The notes: generated from the sequence alone by a model not told the origin. Shown: positions 52,854-61,655, numbered from the stretch's first letter. The stretch: DNA of 64,000 nt from Labrenzia sp. 011 (GCF_003075075.1 NZ_QCYM01000001.1:434001-498000); one strand, 5' to 3'. Numbers and translations: made by a program.

Positions 52854-54848
52854 ATGGCAAACGCGTTCTGCTTCGCTTGCCTCGGGAGGCCGTTGCTTCT
52901 GGATAATAACCAGGAGCCTGTAGCTGTTAAAACCCGTAAGGCACTGGCGGTCATGGGATATCTGAGCCGAATGGGAGGGATGACCGCCCAGAGGGAGGCT
53001 CTGGCGGACCTGCTTTGGAGCGGTGCTGACCGCCATAAGGCCATGCAGTCGCTACGTCAGGCCCTGCGCCAGTTGAAGACCGCCGAGCAGGAAGCCGGTG
53101 TCGATGTCGTGATTTCCTCCCCGGGACATATCCAGCTCGATCCGGCGCTGTTTTCCTCGGACCTGACCAGAGTGATGGACCTTCTGGAGCGTGGCGGCAC
53201 TTCCGACTTCCAGCAGGCGGAGGCGTTGTGGCGCGGTGATTTTCTCACCGGGTTCGAGGATATCGATTCCGATTTTTCCGACTGGCTGATGGTGGAACGC
53301 GAGCGTGTCCGCTCGGAAGTGACCAACGCCGCCTTCCGCCACCTCAACCAGATTTCGATCGAGGACGGCGGGAAGCAGGTCGAGGCCGGCGGCCGCTTCC
53401 TGCTGAAGATCGATCCGGCGTTCGAGGCCGGGCACCGGGTGCTTATCCGGCTTTATCTGAAGCTGGGGCAGCGCGACCGGGCCGAACAGCAGTTGCGGGC
53501 CTGTGAACGCGAGTTGCGTCTGCATCTGGATGCCGAACCGGAGGCGGAGACCAAAATTCTCCTGCACCATGGCGACGGGGCACAAGATATAGAAGGCCTC
53601 GCGGGGCTTCCCGCGAAAGTGAAGCCCATCAGAGCCTATCTTCCCAACAGCGACGATGTGGTCCGGCTCCCTGAAATATCCATTTTATCGTCGTCTCTTT
53701 CGAAAAAGGGTCTGAGTGATGCGGTGCACCTCAGGGAAGAAATTGTTTCCGGTCTGTCTTCCTTCCGGTCATTTGATCTGTTCGAATCGGAATACTTTGG
53801 CGACGAAAACGTACCGAAACCGACCCTTCTGGAAGGCCACGAACTGGGGTGCTACCTGCTTCGTTTCAGGCAGGACGAACGATCCCGGAAAATCGTGATC
53901 CAGTTCGAGGATCGCAGCAATGGCCAGATCGTTTTCAATGAGATTGTCGATCTTTCGCAGTTTGAAGGACTTACCTCGGTAGCCAGTCAGATCGTAAGTC
54001 GCATCCACATGCACGCTACGACCAGACTGAGAAATCCGGCGAACACGTCGGTATTCGCGCGCTGGTGTCAGGCAGAATCCCTCCTGTGGGACTTCACCAA
54101 GCAATCAGATGAAAAAGCCATGCGATTGCTTGACGATCTCGAGCGAACGAACGGGTCATTTTCAATGACCTATGCTGGCAAGGCATCGATCATGATGAAG
54201 CAGGAGCTGCACTTCCCGCTTCTGGACAGAACGATCAGGGAAGGGGAGAACAGCCTCCTCAATCTGGCAGAAAAGTCCATAATGCTTGATCCCTGGCAGG
54301 CGGTTAACCAGCGTGTTTATGGATGGGCGCTGATTCTGTCCAACATGCCAGAGGAAGCCAGGCGCGCGTTTCACAACGCCGGCCGGCTCAGCTCGGCAGA
54401 CCCGGCAAATCTGATGTCAGTGGCGGAGGGGTTGGCCTTTTCCGGAGATGTCAGCGAAGCACGTGCGACGGCGCAAAGGGCTTTCTCGCTCTTCGCGTTC
54501 GTTCCGCGGGTCTTCTATGAATATCTGGCCAATATCTACTTTGCTGCCGAAGATTATGAAAACGCAATCAAGCAGATCGAACGCGGTGCAGGCGTTGGTA
54601 TCAGCGGTCTAACGACACGTGTAGCAGCGCTGATGTGCGCCGGTCGTGAAGGCGAGGCCCTTCAGACCCTGCAACGCTATGGCGAGCATCGTGCTTCGTT
54701 CTTGAAGAACTCTCCGAAAGCGGCACAGGACCCGGTCGGGTGGCGATTGAAAATCAACTTCTTTCAGAATGAAAAGGTTCGCCACGACTTCGACAAGGGA
54801 GCTGCGCTGGTGCAAAAGTTCCTGTTCGACGGTTCAGGGTCAGTTTAG
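52854..54848 (+). CDS. BTAD-type (SARP-like) transcriptional regulator
   Basis: A 664-aa regulator. Residues about 1-90 form an OmpR/SARP-type winged helix (KTRKALAVMGYLSRMGGMTA, LLWSGADRHKAMQSLRQALR). Residues about 95-240 are the bacterial transcriptional activator (BTAD) helical domain (WRGDFLTGFEDIDSDFSDWL, VLIRLYLKLGQRDRAEQQL). The remaining 420 residues contain a beta-rich middle and TPR-like helices. GGGGAA precedes the ATG at 52854. It converges on, and overlaps by 9 bases, the first NHLP-like gene. SARP-type regulators usually drive specialised-metabolite genes, fitting the adjacent YcaO locus. Its later part is AT-richer than the neighbourhood. Confidence 0.85.
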   Translation: MANAFCFACLGRPLLLDNNQEPVAVKTRKALAVMGYLSRMGGMTAQREALADLLWSGADRHKAMQSLRQALRQLKTAEQEAGVDVVISSPGHIQLDPALFSSDLTRVMDLLERGGTSDFQQAEALWRGDFLTGFEDIDSDFSDWLMVERERVRSEVTNAAFRHLNQISIEDGGKQVEAGGRFLLKIDPAFEAGHRVLIRLYLKLGQRDRAEQQLRACERELRLHLDAEPEAETKILLHHGDGAQDIEGLAGLPAKVKPIRAYLPNSDDVVRLPEISILSSSLSKKGLSDAVHLREEIVSGLSSFRSFDLFESEYFGDENVPKPTLLEGHELGCYLLRFRQDERSRKIVIQFEDRSNGQIVFNEIVDLSQFEGLTSVASQIVSRIHMHATTRLRNPANTSVFARWCQAESLLWDFTKQSDEKAMRLLDDLERTNGSFSMTYAGKASIMMKQELHFPLLDRTIREGENSLLNLAEKSIMLDPWQAVNQRVYGWALILSNMPEEARRAFHNAGRLSSADPANLMSVAEGLAFSGDVSEARATAQRAFSLFAFVPRVFYEYLANIYFAAEDYENAIKQIERGAGVGISGLTTRVAALMCAGREGEALQTLQRYGEHRASFLKNSPKAAQDPVGWRLKINFFQNEKVRHDFDKGAALVQKFLFDGSGSV

Positions 54849-55127
54849 TGAAAACGTTCTGGACAGGTCTCTCAGGTAGGTCTCGTTTCCGGTTTTGAGT
54901 TTTTCCGTGCTGAGGCGGTAGGGCAAGGCAACGGCGTTGGGTACTTCGCCCTGATCGACCACCTTGAAGGTGAGCAGCTTTGTCGATTGCGGCGGCAGGC
55001 CGATCTCTTCCAGCAGGGCAGAAGGATTTTCCGTAAACGATCGGCGGAAATCCTCATCCAGGGCAGCCTTGGCAATCAACTTGCCAAGATCTTTTATGTT
55101 GCTCTTGTAAAATGGGAATCTGGCCAT
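54840..55127 (-). CDS. Nitrile-hydratase-leader-like small protein (candidate RiPP precursor 1)
   Basis: A 95-aa protein from an optimal ribosome site (GGAGGTGATC). Residues 15-70 follow the NHLP pattern: LIAKAALDEDFRRSFTENP, then LLEEIGLPP, then VVDQGEVPNAVALPY, as in leader peptides derived from nitrile hydratase alpha subunit. The tail STEKLKTGNETYLRDLSRTF ends SLN and holds Ser/Thr but no Cys and no double-Gly cleavage site. It is the second gene after the related 96-aa protein on the same strand. Substrate of the adjacent YcaO is inferred from family and position. Confidence 0.8.
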   Translation of the reverse strand: MARFPFYKSNIKDLGKLIAKAALDEDFRRSFTENPSALLEEIGLPPQSTKLLTFKVVDQGEVPNAVALPYRLSTEKLKTGNETYLRDLSRTFSLN

Positions 55128-55147
55128 GTTGATCACCTCCAAATGCA

Positions 55148-55181
55148 AGCCCGAACTTCCCGGAATTTGAAAGTTCGGGCT
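55148..55181 (-). promoter_or_regulatory. Hairpin between the two NHLP-like genes
   Basis: A perfect 11-bp stem (AGCCCGAACTT and complement) with a 12-base loop lies in the 79-bp gap, ending just before the ribosome site of the downstream gene. It could set the ratio of the two peptides by partial termination or mRNA processing. Confidence 0.6.
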
Positions 55182-55206
55182 GATATTGTTTCGGGCAACG
55201 GGAGGC

Positions 55207-55497
55207 CTATTTCGGCAGATCTTCATAGAAGCAGTTGCCGAGAGCGGCCTTGCCGAGCTCTTCGAAATAGGCTTCGTCACCGGCTGCGACACGGGCAGCA
55301 TCGATTTCGGCCGGAACAACCAGGTGGACCATGTCAGCCGTATCGGCAAAGATCTCGACGTCGGCGTTAACGCCGATGGTTGCCAGGACTTCTGCCGGAT
55401 TCTCGATCAGTTGCGTGCGGCTTTCGGAATTCTGGATGATGTCACCAAGTTTTGCGCCGATTTCGAGGTTCTCGTCGAAAGTTTTTTGGGCGTGCAT
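55207..55497 (-). CDS. Nitrile-hydratase-leader-like small protein (candidate RiPP precursor 2)
   Basis: A 96-aa acidic protein with GGAGG 6 bases before the ATG at 55497. Its layout matches the first peptide: LGDIIQNSESRTQLIENPAE, then VLATIGV, then FADTADMVHLVVP. Its tail (RVAAGDEAYFEELGKAALGN, then CFYEDLPK) aligns with the tail of precursor 1 (KTGNETYLRDLSRTF) and then adds an extra CFYEDLPK containing the only Cys. It diverges from the YcaO gene with a 208-bp gap. Precursor role inferred. Confidence 0.8.
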   Translation of the reverse strand: MHAQKTFDENLEIGAKLGDIIQNSESRTQLIENPAEVLATIGVNADVEIFADTADMVHLVVPAEIDAARVAAGDEAYFEELGKAALGNCFYEDLPK

Positions 55498-55619
55498 TTC
55501 AGGCCTCCTGAAGTTAAAGGTATGCAGTAACCTAGCTGGTGGCGGGATGGTCACCTGGCTAATCGGAAGAAAGGCAAACCTTGGTAGAGTGGATACATGT
55601 TTGATGTAGCTACCGTTGT

Positions 55620-55647
55620 TTGACTGCTTTCGAGAGCAATGTAAGAA
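55620..55647 (+). promoter_or_regulatory. Possible promoter of the YcaO gene
   Basis: TTGACT, 16 bases, TAAGAA, about 60 bases before the YcaO start; an imperfect palindrome (GCTTTCGAGAGC, 55626-55637) lies between the two hexamers where a regulator could bind. Confidence 0.35.
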
Positions 55648-55705
55648 CGGTTAACGGACTTTCTCAATAGTGGTCGGCTGAATCTACAGGTGGTACAATT
55701 GCAGG

Positions 55706-57163
55706 GTGAAGGTGCGTATTTTACGGTTAACGTGTCAGGGTTGCTGCGCGATGGGTGAGGGGCCGTCGTTGCCGGTGGGGGCTGAAAAAAGACACGTCGA
55801 TCTGCCTGGCCAGGTGGTTACGGATCTGGTGAGGGCTGGGCTTCTGGTCGATGACAACGGAACAGGCCAACTGCGTATGGCTCATCCGGGACTGGCCGTC
55901 TTTTTGCCTTTGCTGGCGTCTTTCGATGTGAGACTCGTGCCGGTGGTGAATGACGCCTGTCCGGTACGTTTCTGCTCGGGCCTTTTGAAAATACCTTCCG
56001 CTGAATCGCCTTCTGACGCCGGCCTGTCAAAAAACATTCCGGCAGGCGGGCAGGGCAGGACACCAGCGGGTGCAGCTATTGGTTGTGTCGGTGAGTTGGC
56101 TGAGCGTATAAGCCTTTACTCCCAGGGAAAAAGGGACGCTCGTATTTTTACTGACGACAAATCACAACCAGAGGTAGATTTGCCCCGGATGCTCGGGCTA
56201 AGCTGCGATCAGGAGAGAGCGCTTGCCGCCAGGATTGTTTGCCGCGGGACGGCGCAGGGAGAGGGGACTCCCGATTGGTCGGCGATTTCGGGTCGCAAGG
56301 TTCTGATCCGCCGTCTCGGGAGTGGTGGTCATGCTGCTGCCGGCGTTCCGTTTCCCAGTATTGGGGTTCTGTTCAATGAAATGGAGCAGGCGGCTGACGG
56401 AGTGGTTTCCCTTGCCTCAAGCGCCGGATGCGCAGTCTGGAGCGATCTGGCAGGGGCGCGTGAACGGGCACTGCTCGAGCTTGTCGAGCGGGATGCTGTT
56501 GCGCAGGCCTGGTACAACCGTTTGGGGATAACTTCACTGGAAAGCGGCCGCCTGGGTGAAATTCTCCCGGCTTCCTTGTCGGCTTTTTTGTCGGATCGCC
56601 ACCGTCAATCCGGTCTGTTTGCAGTCGATACGGATCTTGACGCGGTCGTCGTGATGGCCGTTTCCCATGAGCAGGACGGTCGTCGTGCGGCGTTCGGATC
56701 CTCGGCCGGTTGGGATCTTGCCACGGCCTGCGAAAGCGCGGTGCAGGAAATGCTTCAGTCGGAATACGCTCTGGAGCTGATGGAAAAGGCTTATTCCGCA
56801 GCCGATGCCTCCGGGGAAAAAGCCGGCTCCCTGCCCCGGCAACTGGTGTTCGCCAGGGAACGGTCGATCCTTGAGGAAATGCCTTTGAGAGAAGCGTCCC
56901 CGGCTTCTCCGGCGACTTGCGAAAGAACCTTTTGCTATGACGGGCTTCTGCAAAGCTGCATCGAAAAAGGGCTGGAAATCTGGGAATTCGACGCAACCCG
57001 CGCGGATGTGAATGTTCCCTGTGTCAAACTTCTGTCTCCGGATCTGTGCAGTTGGGAGCCCCGTTTCGGCAAGCGCAGGCTGTTTGACGGGGTCGTTGAC
57101 CGGGGCCTTCGCGCGGTGCCGGCAACGGAGGCGGAATTCGCCGCCCGCCCGTTTCCGTTCTGA
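55706..57163 (+). CDS. YcaO-domain enzyme (candidate RiPP azoline/amide-modifying enzyme)
   Basis: A 485-aa protein. After about 105 residues that I do not recognise (Cys-rich start TCQGCC) comes a YcaO ATP-grasp-like domain: GGQGRTPAGAAIGCVGELAE with Glu130/Glu133, a second site ERALLELVERDAVAQAW with Glu258/Glu261, and FGSSAGWDLATACESAVQEM, i.e. the Mg-ATP ligands of YcaO proteins. YcaO enzymes phosphorylate peptide amides to form thiazolines/oxazolines, thioamides or amidines. The C-terminus ends RPFPF, shorter than the PxPxP tail of azoline cyclodehydratases. No ThiF/E1-like partner, dehydrogenase, protease or exporter is seen. The start is GTG 55706, with ATG 55751 possible. Confidence 0.85.
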   Translation: MKVRILRLTCQGCCAMGEGPSLPVGAEKRHVDLPGQVVTDLVRAGLLVDDNGTGQLRMAHPGLAVFLPLLASFDVRLVPVVNDACPVRFCSGLLKIPSAESPSDAGLSKNIPAGGQGRTPAGAAIGCVGELAERISLYSQGKRDARIFTDDKSQPEVDLPRMLGLSCDQERALAARIVCRGTAQGEGTPDWSAISGRKVLIRRLGSGGHAAAGVPFPSIGVLFNEMEQAADGVVSLASSAGCAVWSDLAGARERALLELVERDAVAQAWYNRLGITSLESGRLGEILPASLSAFLSDRHRQSGLFAVDTDLDAVVVMAVSHEQDGRRAAFGSSAGWDLATACESAVQEMLQSEYALELMEKAYSAADASGEKAGSLPRQLVFARERSILEEMPLREASPASPATCERTFCYDGLLQSCIEKGLEIWEFDATRADVNVPCVKLLSPDLCSWEPRFGKRRLFDGVVDRGLRAVPATEAEFAARPFPF

Positions 57164-57319
57164 AAATGTCATGCGATGCAAGGCATTTGCGCACGGACTC
57201 AAAGGGTTTGACAGGCACCCTGGCGCACGCTACTAAAAACATGACACTGACACTCATGTATTAGAGTGACGGCCGTCGGGATGATCCTGGGTCATCCAAT
57301 CTCTGGAAATGACTTTCGG

Positions 57320-57344
57320 GCGGGGGAGACCCCGCTCTTTTTTT
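57320..57344 (+). terminator. Terminator between YcaO gene and CAP gene
   Basis: GCGGGG-GAGA-CCCCGC followed by TCTTTTTTT, about 155 bases after the YcaO stop and just before the convergent CAP gene end. It closes the RiPP candidate locus. Confidence 0.85.
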
Positions 57345-57354
57345 GTCTCGCCGG

Positions 57355-57900
57355 TCAGCGCAGCGTGGGACGCCCGTCCGCATGGGGGCGCGCAAGGGTC
57401 ATCACCCAGAAATTGCGCCATTTGCCGGTATTGCGGTTGGTGCGCGCGATGCCGACGCGGGTCACATAGGGATTGAGCAGGTTCTTGTTGTGACCCTCCG
57501 ACCCCTGCCAGCCGCGAAAGGCGGCCGGAAGGTCCGCGTAGCCCGCACCGAGATTTTCCGCACCCGCGTAATTGGCATATCCGGCCTTGTCGAGACGCTG
57601 CGACAGGCCGAAGGCACTGTGGGCCCAGGTGTCCATGCTGTCGCGTTGGGCGATGTGGCGCGCCATCTTCTGGGAGACCGCGTCCAGGGCCGGGTCGTGC
57701 TGGAGTGCCGGTAGACCATGCTCCTTGCGATAGGAATTGATCATCGACAGCATCTGCGACTTGTCGACAGGCTGATCCGTGAGAACGGCCTTTTCTTCCA
57801 GCTCTCCGCCGCCCGGCAGGGCTCCGCATGCGGCCAGGGCCAAGGCGAGCAGGGCGGACAAGACAAAGGCCGGTGCAAGCTGCCTGTGGAGCGCCGGCAT
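57355..57900 (-). CDS. CAP-domain (SCP/PR1-like) lipoprotein
   Basis: A 181-aa lipoprotein: signal ending LALAAC (lipobox) and a CAP domain at about 45-170 with MINSYRKEHGLPAL, WAHSAFGLSQRL, AGAENLGAGY and GWQGSEGHNKNLLNPYVTRV. The His and Glu positions of the CAP cavity are present. Bacterial CAP proteins are extracytoplasmic; their activity is poorly defined. The start overlaps the metallophosphoesterase stop by one base, so the two are co-translated. Confidence 0.88.
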   Translation of the reverse strand: MPALHRQLAPAFVLSALLALALAACGALPGGGELEEKAVLTDQPVDKSQMLSMINSYRKEHGLPALQHDPALDAVSQKMARHIAQRDSMDTWAHSAFGLSQRLDKAGYANYAGAENLGAGYADLPAAFRGWQGSEGHNKNLLNPYVTRVGIARTNRNTGKWRNFWVMTLARPHADGRPTLR

Positions 57901-58736
57901 CAGGTTTCATCTCCCGGCCACACAACACCCTCGTCAGCAAAAAAGTCATGCGGGCCGGGAAAGTCTTCCACATAGGCCATGTGAGACACAACGCCGGTGT
58001 CCGGGGAATGGAAATGGAGAAAATAGGCTGCCGGCTCGAAGTTGAAATGCGCGGGGCCGTTTTCCCTCAGGTCCAGAACCACCTGGTGTCCCGTGCTTGG
58101 TGAAAGGGTCATAATCTTGCCGGCAAAACCGGCGATGATCGGCCGGTGCAAATGACCGCAGAGCAGCCTTTCGACATGATTGTACGGCCCTATGACCTCC
58201 GCAAGGGCAGGGGCGTCGGTCAGGCCGATCCTGTCCATATGAGCGATGCCGGAAAGTGCCGGCGGGTGATGAAGAGCGACAAGTGCCGGCTTCGCGCAGT
58301 CGCGCAGGGTTGCGTCGAGCCAGGAAAGCTGTTCCTGACCGAGTTCGCCTTCTGGTCGGCCGGGCAGATGGGTATCCAGTGCGATCAGCTGCACATCGCC
58401 GATATCGGCCCTGTAGAAGATCTTGCCTTCACTGTTTTCCGAGATTCCGGGAAAATGACCCATCTCCCGGCGCATGTCCGCGCTGCCGTCATGATTGCCG
58501 GGAATCATGTAGATCGGCATGTCCAGCCGCGAGAGCAATTCGCGGGCGAGCGCGTATTCGCGCGGGTCGCTCCGGTCGGTCAGGTCGCCGGTGATTACGA
58601 GGGCGTCGGGGGTGGAGTTGAGGGCTCTGAGCGACCGCATCGCCCGTTCCGCCAACATGTTGGTATCGGAAACCCGGTAGCACGCGAGCCCTCTCGGGCG
58701 GAGGTGCAGGTCCGTCATATGTGCAATTAAAGTCAT
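57900..58736 (-). CDS. Metallophosphoesterase, CpdA-like
   Basis: A 278-aa cytoplasmic calcineurin-like phosphoesterase. All metal motifs are present: HMTDLHLR, TGDLTDR, IPGNHDGS, ALHHPPALSG and CGHLHRP, the pattern of class III cyclic-nucleotide phosphodiesterases (CpdA family). cAMP hydrolysis is possible, but other phosphodiester substrates are equally open. The start at 58736 (MTLIAHMTDLHLR) is preferred; upstream in-frame residues have low-complexity Pro/Arg content. Confidence 0.88.
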   Translation of the reverse strand: MTLIAHMTDLHLRPRGLACYRVSDTNMLAERAMRSLRALNSTPDALVITGDLTDRSDPREYALARELLSRLDMPIYMIPGNHDGSADMRREMGHFPGISENSEGKIFYRADIGDVQLIALDTHLPGRPEGELGQEQLSWLDATLRDCAKPALVALHHPPALSGIAHMDRIGLTDAPALAEVIGPYNHVERLLCGHLHRPIIAGFAGKIMTLSPSTGHQVVLDLRENGPAHFNFEPAAYFLHFHSPDTGVVSHMAYVEDFPGPHDFFADEGVVWPGDET

Positions 58737-58900
58737 TGGAAAATCTCGGGGGTCAACGGGTGGTTCAGGTCTGCGGACGATAGCCGAGCAGGCCGGCAAG
58801 GCAAGCGGTTGTTTCCCTTTTTGCAAAGCTCATGTAGGAGATGTCTTCGAGTGCCGGGACCGGGGGACAGGCTCTGCGCAGGTATCGGAAACTGGAACAG

Positions 58901-60760
58901 ATGGCTGACAAAAGCGACGATCACAAGATGAACGCACAGGACGGGGCAACCGGGCCCGCAAATGCCGGCGCGGGTTCGGACACCGCGGCCACCGGGCAAT
59001 CGGCGGCGCAGCAGGATGCCGCCGCCGGGGCCGCTACGGCACTGCGCAAGCCGGTCTGGCTCCGTATATTCGGCCATGACGTGACGGCCCCCTTCCTGCT
59101 TCTGCTTCTGTCTCTGGTGCTCTTCGTCCCCGGACAGTGGACCGTGCCTCCCCTCGACCGGGATGAGCCCAGGTTCACCCAGGCGACCAAACAGATGCTG
59201 GAGACGGGGGACTATATCGACATCCGTTTCCAGGAAGAGCCGCGTTACAAGAAGCCGGTGGGCATCTACTGGCTGCAGGCCGCCGCCGCGAAACTGACCG
59301 GACAGGACGCCGATGCACCGTTGTGGGTCTACCGGCTGCCATCGGTGATCGGCGCCGTGATCAGTGTCCTGGCAAGCTTCTGGATGGCCCGCGCCTTCAT
59401 GGGGCCGGCGGGGGCCCTTCTGGTCGGTGGTTTCGTGGCCATGGCGATCATTGTTGGCGTCGAGGCCCGTCTGGCGAAGACGGACGCGGTGCTGTTTGCG
59501 ACGATCGTCATCGCGCAGGGCGCATTGGCGCGAATATGGCTCAAGGATCCGGACAGGCGTCTGTGGGGTCTGGGGTTCCTTTTCTGGACCTCCCTTGCCG
59601 CAAGCGTCCTCGTCAAGGGGCCGGTCGGTCCCATGATTGTCGGGCTGACCATCGCGGGGCTGATGATCGTGCGCCGCAAGGTCCGGTGGTTCAAGGCAGC
59701 TTCTCCGATTGTTGGCGTCGTCTGGATGCTGCTCCTGATCTCGCCCTGGTTCGTGGCCATATGGATTGCGACCGACGGGGGCTTTTTCACCGAAGCGATC
59801 GGCAAGGATCTGCTCGGAAAGGTCGGGCAGGGGCAGGAAGGACACGGTGCACCGCCTCTGACGCATCTGGGTGCCATGTTCGGCGTCTTCTGGCCGCTGC
59901 CTGCCTTCTTTCTGGTGGCCCTGCCGCTGATCTGGCGCGAGCGGGCAAGCCCGCTTGTGGTCTTTTCTCTTGCCTGGTTCGTGCCCGGCTGGATCGTGTT
60001 CGAACTGGTGTCCACCAAGCTGCCGCATTACACCATGCCGCTTCTGCCGGCTCTGGCGCTTCCCGTCGCCGCTGCAATGCTCGACGGCGCGGGCACACAC
60101 ACGCGAACCTGGATCCGCTGGATTGCGGCCGTGCTGCTGACCCTCCCGGTGATCGGTCTGGCTGTTGCTGCCTTCGCAGGGCCTTTTGCCCTTGGCGTCT
60201 GGCCGTCACCGCCCGGAGCGGTTCTCGTGGCCATCGGCGCGATGTTCGCGGTGGCCGCCTCCACCCGCCTGTTGCGCGGCCCGGCGGTTCATGCGCTTCC
60301 CGCCGTATCCATGACGGCCATCTGCGTGGCCGTCGGGGTCTGGGGCTTCGTGGGGCCGGCGCTGTCTCCCGTGTGGGTCAGTCCGAGGCTCGTTCAGGCA
60401 CTTGACGAGATTGCAGGCTGCGCCGACCGGCACAGCCGGCAGGTGGTCACCACCGGCTTCCACGAACCGAGCTTCATCTTTCTGGAGGGAACGGGCACCC
60501 GGATCATCTCGCCGAAAGGCGCCGCGGAATTTCTTGAGGACGCCGGACAGTCCGCGCAAGCTGAGTGCCGCGTCGCGGCTGTAGAAAGCCGGGAGGAAAC
60601 CGCCTTTTTGGCGGCCGCCAAAGAGATTGGTCTTGTGCCGGTGGTCCGAAAAAGGGTAGACGGCCTCAACATCAATGGTGGCGATAAGGTCGATATCGCG
60701 CTTTATCAGAACGCCGGTTCGGTCACGGATACACAGGTCGGCAATGACGAGCAGCAGTAA
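58901..60760 (+). CDS. ArnT/PMT-type lipid-linked sugar glycosyltransferase
   Basis: About 619 aa from ATG 58901 (58841 and 58928 are alternatives; no start has a strong ribosome site). After an Ala-rich N-terminus there are about twelve membrane helices. The first periplasmic loop carries the PMT_2 motif PPLDRDEPRFTQATKQML with the catalytic Asp-Glu, then RFQEEPRYKKPVGIYWLQ, typical of family GT83/ArnT and rhizobial RgtA-D. It would move a sugar from polyprenyl phosphate to lipid A or core in the periplasm. It overlaps the PAP2 gene by 17 bases and leads a four-gene set. Confidence 0.85.
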   Translation: MADKSDDHKMNAQDGATGPANAGAGSDTAATGQSAAQQDAAAGAATALRKPVWLRIFGHDVTAPFLLLLLSLVLFVPGQWTVPPLDRDEPRFTQATKQMLETGDYIDIRFQEEPRYKKPVGIYWLQAAAAKLTGQDADAPLWVYRLPSVIGAVISVLASFWMARAFMGPAGALLVGGFVAMAIIVGVEARLAKTDAVLFATIVIAQGALARIWLKDPDRRLWGLGFLFWTSLAASVLVKGPVGPMIVGLTIAGLMIVRRKVRWFKAASPIVGVVWMLLLISPWFVAIWIATDGGFFTEAIGKDLLGKVGQGQEGHGAPPLTHLGAMFGVFWPLPAFFLVALPLIWRERASPLVVFSLAWFVPGWIVFELVSTKLPHYTMPLLPALALPVAAAMLDGAGTHTRTWIRWIAAVLLTLPVIGLAVAAFAGPFALGVWPSPPGAVLVAIGAMFAVAASTRLLRGPAVHALPAVSMTAICVAVGVWGFVGPALSPVWVSPRLVQALDEIAGCADRHSRQVVTTGFHEPSFIFLEGTGTRIISPKGAAEFLEDAGQSAQAECRVAAVESREETAFLAAAKEIGLVPVVRKRVDGLNINGGDKVDIALYQNAGSVTDTQVGNDEQQ

Positions 60761-61655
60761 TTTTGTCTGGCGGATTCTGGCGCGCATGCGCGGGAATGTG
60801 AGACGGGCTGCAATCCTGTTTGCCGGGCGCAAGGAGCGCGCACGCCACAATCGGGATCCGCTGCTGCCCGGTCAGCGGCCGCAGGACATCCTGGCGGTGC
60901 TGCTGCTGACCGTCGGCATTGCGGTTGTCGCCTTCGACGCTCCGACTTTTCCCTGGCTGCATTCTCTGCCCGGCGAATACCGCTCCGCCTTCCGGGTCTT
61001 TACCGACCTTGGCAAGTCGGACTGGATTCTGGGAACCACGGGGCTGACGTGCCTTGCCCTGCTGGCGGTCGACGCGGGCCGCTATGCCTTCCGGCTGCGC
61101 ATGACCATCGGCGCCGTCTTCACCTATGCGGCCTTCATCTTCTACTCGGTCGCCGCCACCGGCCTTCTGGCAATCGCCTTCAAGTGGACCCTCGGCCGGG
61201 CCCGGCCGAAACTCTATGAGGAAGTCGGCCCGGTCCACTTCGACTTTCTCACATTCGACGGCAGCTACACGAGTTTCCCTTCCGGCCATTCGACCACCGT
61301 CGCGGCGCTTGCCACCGCGCTGGCCTTTATCTTTCCCGCCTACCGCTGGTTGATTGTCGTGGCTGCCTTCTGGCTGGCCTTCAGCCGGGTCATGGTTGGT
61401 GCTCATTATCCCAGCGACGTCATTGCAGGCACCTTGCTGGGCATGACCTTCACCTTCTTTTCCGTTCGGGCTATGGCGCGCCGGCGGATCGGTTTTCACC
61501 TTTCTTCTTCCGGCAAGATAGAGCCCAACATGAACCTCCTGTCCGCAAAGGCCTGCCTGCGCGCTGTCTGGCAGGTCATCCGGGGACAGCGCGGCGTGTA
61601 CCGGGTTCTCCCGGCGGCGCAAACGGCAGAAGACGCAGAACGGACAGGCTCATGA
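60744..61655 (+). CDS. PAP2-family phosphatase
   Basis: A 303-aa membrane phosphatase with the three acid-phosphatase motifs: KWTLGRARPK, PSGHS (in YTSFPSGHSTTV) and SRVMVGAHYPSDV. It has five or six helices. Relatives remove phosphate from undecaprenyl pyrophosphate or from lipid A (LpxE/LpxF type). The position between an ArnT-like transferase and a GT2 enzyme favours a lipid A or carrier-lipid role. The start at 60744 is chosen over the longer frame inside the upstream gene. Confidence 0.85.
   Translation: MTSSSNFVWRILARMRGNVRRAAILFAGRKERARHNRDPLLPGQRPQDILAVLLLTVGIAVVAFDAPTFPWLHSLPGEYRSAFRVFTDLGKSDWILGTTGLTCLALLAVDAGRYAFRLRMTIGAVFTYAAFIFYSVAATGLLAIAFKWTLGRARPKLYEEVGPVHFDFLTFDGSYTSFPSGHSTTVAALATALAFIFPAYRWLIVVAAFWLAFSRVMVGAHYPSDVIAGTLLGMTFTFFSVRAMARRRIGFHLSSSGKIEPNMNLLSAKACLRAVWQVIRGQRGVYRVLPAAQTAEDAERTGS

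Noticed and set aside
52193..57344. RiPP locus as an island integrated at tRNA-Arg
   Set aside because: I found no repeat of the tRNA 3' end beyond the locus, and no integrase or transposase is present in the window. AT-richer parts of the regulator alone are not enough.
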